35,837 nucleotides of DNA from Chloroflexota bacterium (GTDB lineage Bacteria > Chloroflexota > Anaerolineae > Caldilineales > Caldilineaceae): the NCBI GenBank assembly GCA_018969295.1, contig JAGWYN010000041.1, forward strand, positions 1 through 35,837, written 5' to 3'. This document shows, piece after piece, positions 28,835-35,837 of the stretch. Within the stretch, counting starts at the first letter, position 1, and every line of letters starts with the position of its first letter. The translations under genes were made by a program, and so were the position numbers. The notes beneath the pieces were generated by a model. The model did no database searches. It had not been told where the DNA came from and saw nothing but the letters and a program-made list of their open reading frames with translations.

Positions 28835-29641
<807 letters not shown>

Positions 29642-29680
29642 TGGTCAGTTCCTGCTGGTTCAACTGGATGGATGGGCCGG

Positions 29681-29711
29681 TTGTCCGGTCTGATCGACGA
29701 TCGGGTATACT
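29681..29711 (+). promoter_or_regulatory. Candidate promoter for xseB
   Basis: TTGTCC (29681-29686) and TATACT (29706-29711) are separated by 19 nt. The -10 is strong; spacing is longer than the usual 17. Confidence 0.35.
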
Positions 29712-29782
29712 GCTTGCTGGATGCCGCCTTTGACAGGGCGGGCCAGGCAGGGCAGGTACCCTGACAACAAGGATAGTTGACG

Positions 29783-30028
29783 GTGAAAAACATGTCTGTG
29801 GAAATTGATCCCAATCTAAGTTATGACGCTGCACTGGTGCAGCTGGAAGAGATTCTTGGCCAGCTGGAGAAGGGCGACCTGCCGTTGGAGCAGACACTGG
29901 CGTTGTACGAACATGGAGCCGAGCTGGCCCATCTGTGTGCTGTCCGGTTGGACGAAGCCGAGCTTCGGGTTCGGCGCTGGCAAGGTGACGGCCAGACGGT
30001 GCCCTTCGATGGGTGGCAGGAGCCCTAA
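29783..30028 (+). CDS. xseB: Exodeoxyribonuclease VII small subunit
   Basis: XseB is the small subunit of ExoVII, which degrades single-stranded DNA to oligonucleotides together with the large catalytic subunit XseA. The 81-residue product shows the family core: LSYDAALVQLEEILGQLEKGDLPLEQTLALYEHGAELAHLCAVRLDEAELRV, two antiparallel helices. GTG 29783 is preferred because AAGGA is about 9 nt upstream; TTG 29777 is too close to it, and ATG 29792 is a further option. xseA is not adjacent in this window. The stop abuts the start of the DUF212 gene. Confidence 0.9.
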   Translation: MKNMSVEIDPNLSYDAALVQLEEILGQLEKGDLPLEQTLALYEHGAELAHLCAVRLDEAELRVRRWQGDGQTVPFDGWQEP

Positions 30029-30475
30029 ATGGCGGCGTTGTGGCGCAATACGGCCCTCTGGTTGCCGATTCTGGTGGCGGTGGTGATTCAGCTGTACAAG
30101 CTGATAGCCTTCTGGGGGCAGACCCGTCGGCTGGATTTGCGGGTGCTCACCCAGGCGGGGGGGATGCCGAGCAGCCATTCGGGCATGGTCACCAGCCTGG
30201 TCACTGCGATCGGCTACGAATATGGGCTCGACAGCGGGTCGTTTGCGGTGGCGGTGGCGCTGGCGATCATCGTGATGTACGACGCGCGCGGGGTGCGCCA
30301 GGAGAGCGGCAAACAGGCCCGTGTGATCAACCAGATCCTGCAGACATTTTTCAGCGGCCATCCGCTGACCGAAGCGGAGCTCAAGGAATTGATCGGCCAC
30401 ACGACGCTGCAAGTGCTCGTTGGTGGGCTGGTTGGAATTGGCCTCACCCTGGCCTATCTGCGGTGGTTTGGCTAG
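30029..30475 (+). CDS. DUF212, divergent PAP2-family membrane protein
   Basis: A 148-residue membrane protein with three to four hydrophobic segments. It has the divergent PAP2 (DUF212) signature: QLYKLIAFW at the N-terminus, then LTQAGGMPSSHSGMVTSLVTAIGYEYG, ALAIIVMYDARGVRQESGKQA, and FSGHPLTEAELKELIGHTTLQVLVGGLVGI. The SSHS and GHT pieces correspond to the phosphatase motifs of PAP2 enzymes, which remove phosphate from lipid pyrophosphates such as undecaprenyl-PP, but activity is unproven for this family. Its ATG follows the xseB stop directly, so they are cotranscribed. A terminator follows. Confidence 0.88.
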   Translation: MAALWRNTALWLPILVAVVIQLYKLIAFWGQTRRLDLRVLTQAGGMPSSHSGMVTSLVTAIGYEYGLDSGSFAVAVALAIIVMYDARGVRQESGKQARVINQILQTFFSGHPLTEAELKELIGHTTLQVLVGGLVGIGLTLAYLRWFG

Positions 30476-30478
30476 GGG

Positions 30479-30508
30479 GCCCGGCAGATTCTCGGCGTTG
30501 TGCCGGGT
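30479..30508 (+). terminator. Terminator after the DUF212 gene
   Basis: The 8-bp stem GCCCGGCA / TGCCGGGT (closing G-T) with a 14-nt loop is followed by CTTTTT. Confidence 0.65.
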
Positions 30509-30588
30509 CTTTTTCTGCTGGAGCCGGGCGATTGGGCTGGGCTTCCCGACGAGCGTTGAATTTTTCTGAAATTTTTCTGATTAATGGC

Positions 30589-30617
30589 TTGTCACTCTGT
30601 CCGGCCTGTGGTATGAT
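30589..30617 (+). promoter_or_regulatory. Promoter of the radical SAM gene
   Basis: TTGTCA (30589-30594) and TATGAT (30612-30617) are separated by 17 nt, giving an mRNA leader of about 108 nt before the ATG at 30733. The leader contains CGTC-GGT-GACG nested in AGGAC...GTCCT, a possible hairpin, but no known riboswitch consensus was recognised. Confidence 0.65.
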
Positions 30618-30732
30618 CTGGCATACAATCAAAAATAGCTGTCGGTCGTGACAAAGGACCTCTGTCGTCGGTGACGCGTCCTCTGGGCGACGGCGGCGAC
30701 CTGACGAACACAAAAGGTTTGGTGGAGGAACT

Positions 30733-32073
30733 ATGCGACGTGTGGTTCTGATTCAGCCACGGCGCGACGGCCGAATTTTTGGCAAGGCTCCTGGCTCCCC
30801 CTACACATTGATGCGCCTGGCATCGCTGGTGCCGAACGAGATTCCAGTGGAGATCTGGGATGAAAATGTGCGGGACCTGCCCCTGGACACAGTGCGGGAG
30901 GGGGATCTGGTAGGCATCACCTCGATGACGGTCACGATCGAGCGGGCCGAGCAGATTGCACGCCAGTCGATGAAACAGGGTGCCGGTGTGGTCATGGGGG
31001 GGGTCCATGCCACCCTGATGCCCACCCACACGGCCACCTTTGCGCACAGCGTCATGATCGGAGAGGGCTATTTTACCTGGCAAAAACTGATCCAGGATTT
31101 TGCCGCCGAAGGGGTGAAGGGCATGCAGCCCCGCTACGAAGATTTGCGCTGGGCAGATTTGCAGGGGCTGGCGACGATCACCGACCGGGTGATCGCAATG
31201 GTCGACGAAAACAAAAATTACTGGACCCCTTATCTCGAGATCACCCGTGGCTGTCCGCGCAACTGTGATTTTTGTACGGCCATTCGGGTCAGCGGGCAAC
31301 GCATGCGGTTTCGTCCGGTCGAGGAAGTGGTCGATGAGATTGAGCGGCGTCAGATCAAGCGATTTTTCCTGACCGACGACAATTTTGGGCTCAACTTTAC
31401 GTTGGCACCCGACTACTGCGCTGATCTGTTTGAGGGGCTTTCCAAGCTCGACCTGCAGGGGTGGACGTGCCAGTCTGAAATGAGCATTGCCAAGCACCCT
31501 GAACTTTTGGAGATGAGCATCGCCGCCCATCTGGACAAACATTTCATCGGTTTTGAAAGTGTGAACCCCAACAACCGCTCTTCGTTGGGAGGGAAGTCCA
31601 AGGGCAACGCAGAGCAGACGCGTGAGGCCATCCGGGCGATTCGCAAGACAGGGGTTGGGGTAGTGGGGCTTTTTGTCATGGGCTTTGACTCAGACACCCC
31701 AGAGACCTTCCAGGCGATGTGGGAGTTTATCCGCACCAGCGAGCTAGACAGCGTCAGCACGACGATGCTGACCCCATACCCGGGCACGCCTTTCCGCGAG
31801 GTTGTTGAGCGGGAGAACCGGCTGCTGGATTCTCCGTGGAGCCACTACGACACGGCCCACCTGACTTTTGTGCCCAAAAATTTTACGGTAGAAGAATTGC
31901 GCGGCGCCTATGACTGGCTCTGCCGCAAAATTTACAGCCCGACCCAGATTGCCCGCCGTGGGCTGCGTTCGTTGGGGCGCTATCCGATCTCGAAAGCTGG
32001 CAAGAAAGCCTTTGGCAGCTTCAGCACAGACTATGGGTATCGCCGCACCTACGCCTATCGCAACGCGCTGTAG
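30733..32073 (+). CDS. B12-binding radical SAM protein
   Basis: A 446-residue protein with an N-terminal cobalamin-binding Rossmann domain (about 1-140: VVLIQPRRDGRIFG, LVGITSMTVTIERAEQIA, GVVMGGVHATLMPTHT) and a radical SAM barrel (from about 165). The Fe-S cluster motif is C174-x3-C178-x2-C181 in RGCPRNCDFC, followed by FFLTDDNFGLNF and the family patterns FIGFESVN and LFVMGFDSDTPETF. This BchE-like/class B layout typically transfers methyl groups or carries out ring and lipid modifications. The substrate cannot be predicted. GGAGGAACT lies just before ATG 30733. A very strong 18-bp-stem terminator follows, so the gene is a single transcription unit with its own promoter. Confidence 0.93.
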   Translation: MRRVVLIQPRRDGRIFGKAPGSPYTLMRLASLVPNEIPVEIWDENVRDLPLDTVREGDLVGITSMTVTIERAEQIARQSMKQGAGVVMGGVHATLMPTHTATFAHSVMIGEGYFTWQKLIQDFAAEGVKGMQPRYEDLRWADLQGLATITDRVIAMVDENKNYWTPYLEITRGCPRNCDFCTAIRVSGQRMRFRPVEEVVDEIERRQIKRFFLTDDNFGLNFTLAPDYCADLFEGLSKLDLQGWTCQSEMSIAKHPELLEMSIAAHLDKHFIGFESVNPNNRSSLGGKSKGNAEQTREAIRAIRKTGVGVVGLFVMGFDSDTPETFQAMWEFIRTSELDSVSTTMLTPYPGTPFREVVERENRLLDSPWSHYDTAHLTFVPKNFTVEELRGAYDWLCRKIYSPTQIARRGLRSLGRYPISKAGKKAFGSFSTDYGYRRTYAYRNAL

Positions 32074-32091
32074 AAGGGATTGCAGAACGGT

Positions 32092-32129
32092 AAAAGTGGG
32101 CCCAGGCTGTCCAGCCTGGGCCCACTTTT
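32092..32129 (+). terminator. Strong bidirectional terminator
   Basis: An 18-bp perfect inverted repeat (AAAAGTGGGCCCAGGCTG and its complement) with a minimal 2-nt centre and a T-run at 32126-32130 follows the radical SAM gene. The A-run on the left allows the reverse direction too. Confidence 0.85.
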
Positions 32130-32130
32130 T

Positions 32131-32178
32131 GGATCGAGACGAGCTTGGATCGAGACGAGCTTGGATCGAGACGAGCTG
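32131..32178 (+). repeat. 16-bp motif in three tandem copies
   Basis: GGATCGAGACGAGCTT occurs at 32131-32146 and 32147-32162, and with one final-base change (GGATCGAGACGAGCTG) at 32163-32178. It lies between the terminator and the end of the oxidoreductase gene. Confidence 0.95.
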
Positions 32179-32184
32179 CGTCGT

Positions 32185-33378
<1,194 letters not shown>

Positions 33379-33594
33379 CGAACGTCTCCTTGGTTGGGTG
33401 GAGCGAGTCCGCACACCCTGCGCAGCGGGTCTGTGCCGAAAAAAGAGGTGCTTCTCGCTCGAAATGGATCAGAGAATGTGCAGAACCGGTCTGGTATTTG
33501 TTTTCTATTCCATCACAGACTGGGTGTGCTGTCAAAATGCGCACGAATACAACCGCCATCGATAGCGGTACCTACGAGCCGTCTGTACAGTGTC

Positions 33595-33975
33595 TCACCG
33601 GGTTGTGGGGGATGCGGGCGAACGATCGGCCTGCCGGGCCAGCGCCTCGGCGATGCGGGCGATCAAGGCGTAGGGAATCGGCTGGTGGAGCGGGAATTTG
33701 AGGTTGCCTTTCTCCCCGCGATAGGGAAGCAGTTCCTGGACAAGTGGATCATCCGGGTGCAGCGGGGGATAGAGACCGATGTGCTTTTGGAACGCGGCAA
33801 AGAAGATAAAGAGACGCTTGCGCCGGAAAGCCGGCATCTGGTAGCTGATCGTCTCCTCTGCGTCGGGTACAGCGTGCTGGATGACTGTCCGAAGGGTTTC
33901 CAGGATCGGCCGGACATCAGGCGCAACGACGGCGAGGTATTCATCGATGGTGGTGAACTTCGTCTGTGGGTTCAT
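33595..33975 (-). CDS. DUF1801 protein (YdhG/frataxin-like fold)
   Basis: A 126-residue protein starting at ATG 33975 behind GGAGAGG. Motifs of DUF1801 are clear: TKFTTIDEYLAVVAPDVRPILETLRTVIQHAVPDAEETISYQMPAFRRKRLFIFFAAFQKHIGLYPP and KGNLKFPLHQPIPYALIARIA. Some members (B. subtilis Fra/YdhG) bind iron and help Fe-S assembly, but most are uncharacterised, so the role is unknown. It is separated from the upstream Gfo gene start by 216 nt and stands alone on the minus strand. Confidence 0.88.
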   Translation of the reverse strand: MNPQTKFTTIDEYLAVVAPDVRPILETLRTVIQHAVPDAEETISYQMPAFRRKRLFIFFAAFQKHIGLYPPLHPDDPLVQELLPYRGEKGNLKFPLHQPIPYALIARIAEALARQADRSPASPTTR

Positions 33976-34208
33976 AAAGCCTCTCCGCCATGAGTCGTCG
34001 ATCAGAGCATTCAAACAGACCATTCAAACAGACCATCTGGATGATCTAAGGCAGTATAGTTTACATCGGACTTGCACCCGTGGCAAGGAGGGCGGGGCAC
34101 CCCCCTGACAATGACAGACACAAGGAGGGGCGTTCGCAGGTTTGCTGAACGGAGGAACCCTGGGCGCCGGGCCTGTCGTCGATGCGCAGCGACTGTTTGC
34201 CCACTGAG

Positions 34209-35270
34209 CTATGCCTGGGCCTTCGGCGACGGCAGCACGGGCAGCCGCACATCGCCGCTGTGGTGGGCAACGAGGTGGTGTGCCAGCCCGCGCTCTATGG
34301 TGACCAACAGGTAACGACCATCGAAACGCTCGGCCTCGTTGAGCGCCGCTTGGATGCGTCCCCAGAAGAGATTGACCTCACCGGTGAGGGTGGTGTTGAC
34401 AGTGACGCTCAAGAACTGCCCTACACTGGAGTTGCGCACCCTGGCATTGACACGGCGCTGCACGGCCTTGTCCGAACGAAGACGTGGCTGGCCGATCTCA
34501 CGGCTGAGTTGCTCAAGCGAGGACTCCAGTTCCTGCAACTGGGTTTCCCGTGCTTGACGCCACTGGTTGCGCAGGGGGCCAGCTACAACGACCAACCCCT
34601 TGTGCGTGGTGCACTGGATGCTCAAAAGGGATCTCGCAGGTGCGTCCCCAGTACTGGGGAGAAGAACCTTCCACCAGGGGAAAGGTTTCGATCTGTTCAT
34701 CAGACCAGCGTCCGATCAGGGCTTTGCGTTGTGGGGAGGCTGCCTTGAGTCCGGTCAGGTGGCGTAGCCCGAACTTGTCGTAGAGCAAGGCGAGTTCAGC
34801 ATTGAGCATGGCCCGATCCCCCACGATCAGGCTTTCCCGGAGCGGCTTGCCCCGCTTCTGCAACCAGGCTGCCAGGTTGTTCAGGTTCGTCTCCACTGTC
34901 GCCTGGTCGGCAGTCCGGCCTGACCATGTCTGATAGAGCAAAGGGATGTCGCCATCCGCTGCTGCGTTGAGCGCCAGTTTGAGTTTGTTGCTGGGCGTGT
35001 TGTGAGCAAAGCCAAAGTCCATCAGCTTGCTGTCGGCATGTTGTCCATGCGTCACAAATGCGGTCACATCATAAAAGATGACAGAGAGATCGACGCCACT
35101 CTTCTGCAAGGCAACGGCGACGATGTCGCCCCAGAGGGCGTTCAGATGGGGATACAGCGCATCCAGCGTGCGCCCCAGCCGGTTTACTGCGGTCGTAGCT
35201 GTCTGAACACACCGGATTATACTGGCACGCAACCAGCGCAGCATGTTTCTTACTGTAGGAACAACCCTGA
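34209..35270 (-). pseudogene. Decayed IS1634-type transposase (frameshift, both ends missing)
   Basis: Two minus-strand frames together code for an IS1634-family DDE transposase core. The upstream frame carries LYPHLNALWGDIVAVALQKSGVDLSVIFYDVTAFVTHG (first catalytic Asp), KLMDFGFAHNTPSNKLKLALNAAADGDIPLLYQTWSGRTADQATVETNLNNL and ESLIVGDRAMLN (second Asp). Near 34595-34625 the frame shifts: SPQYWGRTCEIPFEHPVHH continues as HKGLVVVAGPLRNQWRQARE in another frame, which runs to a stop at 34209. The Glu-containing C-terminal region (Y...W..E..FR..K) is absent and the N-terminus blends into the hairpin repeats. An upstream reading frame extending to 35658 includes repeat-coded residues and is not a real start. 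No terminal inverted repeats were found. Confidence 0.8.
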
Positions 35271-35399
35271 AGAATGAAGGCTTGTGGCAGAGCTCAATTA
35301 GAAAAAGGAAAGGATGTGCTGCTTGAAGGCGAGTATAGCGCGCGCCAAAGGTGCGCGACAAGAGGGGCAACTGCAGCGATTGGAAACGCCAAACAAATA

Positions 35400-35690
35400 G
35401 TGCCCCCGATGGCAACCAAGGGCGACCGCACGGACGATTGCACGGGCGACCGCAAGGGTCGCCCCTACAGGCGCGGGTGCCCCCGATGGCAACCAAGGGC
35501 GACCGCACGGACGATTGCACGGCCGACCCCGTAGGGGCACCCCTTGCGGGTGCCCACAATGGCACCCAAGGCCGACCGCACGGACGATTGCACGGGCGAC
35601 CGCAAGGGTCGCCCCTACAGGCGCGGGTGCCCACAATGGCAACCAAGGGCGACCGCAAGGGTCGCCCCTACAGGCTGGTTCGACCAGAAG
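35400..35690 (-). repeat. Second cluster of the hairpin repeats, inverted relative to 5210-5720
   Basis: The complement of the 73-bp unit core (GGGCGACC-GCAAG-GGTCGCCCCTACAGG, in pieces) occurs with ends at about 35472, 35622 and 35675, and the GGGGTGCCCC variant at about 35535-35555. The GACGATTGCACGG stretch is shared with the variant unit at 5575. The spacing is irregular (150 and 53), unlike the exact 73-bp register of the left cluster. From 35691 to 35837 I see only an open frame starting at ATG 35720 and running off the edge (39 codons), too little to call a gene. Confidence 0.85.
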
Positions 35691-35837
35691 GAGCCAGTCT
35701 GTCACTCTATGGGCGGGTGATGCATCAAGAGGACGCCAGCGTATCACTGCTTTACCCAATCCACTGGATCGGACCGTTCGCGCGCCGGGTCGGCCAGACC
35801 CTGACGCAAATTTTATCCCTTCTATTCGATTTTCAAC

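Noticed and set aside
30618..30732. Cobalamin riboswitch before the B12-binding radical SAM gene
   Set aside because: The leader is only about 110 nt and no B12-box-like sequence was seen.
34150..34225. A minus-strand tRNA-like stretch (TAGCTCAGTGGG...)
   Set aside because: Only the D-arm start resembles a tRNA. There is no T-arm consensus, anticodon stem or matching acceptor, and it overlaps the end of the decayed transposase.
35720..35837. A gene starting at the right edge (ATG 35720)
   Set aside because: Only 39 codons are visible, there is no clear ribosome-binding site and no recognisable motif; it may be the start of a real gene beyond the window or IS debris.

Overview
The window is about 35.8 kb of GC-rich bacterial chromosome. 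The organism is probably a member of the Chloroflexota (Anaerolineae/Caldilineae-like). This is an inference from gene content: an auracyanin-like blue-copper lipoprotein, neighbouring DUF2723 and DUF4012 envelope proteins, a FabL-type reductase, a K+-dependent membrane pyrophosphatase and many hairpin-type intergenic repeats. No rRNA gene is present to confirm it. The organism very likely uses selenocysteine, because the window carries a tRNA-Sec gene and a SelD gene with an in-frame UGA.

Layout. (1) 1-5057: the 3' part of a giant helicase running in from the left edge. It combines DEAD/DEAH helicase motifs, a DUF1998 zinc domain, a Vsr-like nuclease-type domain and a C-terminal S24/LexA-type peptidase domain. 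(2) 5069-6193: a repeat island made of a 24-bp inverted repeat, seven 73-bp tandem units and a broken IS701-type transposase. (3) 6196-10274 (minus): uvrA with a LexA-like box at its promoter, translationally coupled to an unknown, faintly TerB-N-like protein. (4) 10490-10999: the auracyanin-like cupredoxin. (5) 11096-13108 (minus): a selenium operon, promoter - selC (tRNA-Sec) - two unknown small proteins - selD. The selD frame must be read through UGA, so a standard ORF call loses its first 26 codons. (6) 13312-19299: a five-gene envelope/glycan operon (sortase-like lipoprotein lacking the catalytic Cys, GT2-phosphoglycosyltransferase fusion, secreted protein, DUF2723 transferase, DUF4012 protein). 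(7) 19377-21805 (minus): a sugar-type ABC ATPase and a cysteine desulfurase. (8) 22123-24183: membrane pyrophosphatase. (9) 24415-28812: an apparent operon of a degenerate tyrosine recombinase, FabL, a MoaD/ThiS-like protein, an acetamidase/formamidase with a zinc ribbon, and a monoacylglycerol-lipase-like hydrolase. (10) 28835-33975: receiver-DUF309 protein, xseB, DUF212 protein, B12-binding radical SAM protein, Gfo/Idh/MocA oxidoreductase and a DUF1801 protein. (11) 34209-35837: a decayed IS1634-type transposase and a second cluster of the same hairpin repeats, inverted relative to the first.

The strongest unusual signals are the selC-orf-orf-selD operon with a Sec-containing SelD, the helicase/nuclease/S24 fusion at the left edge, the matching hairpin-repeat clusters beside dead transposases, a 33-bp exact piece of the IS1634-type gene in a distant intergenic region, and three unrelated intergenic sites that each carry a 14-16-bp motif three times in tandem.
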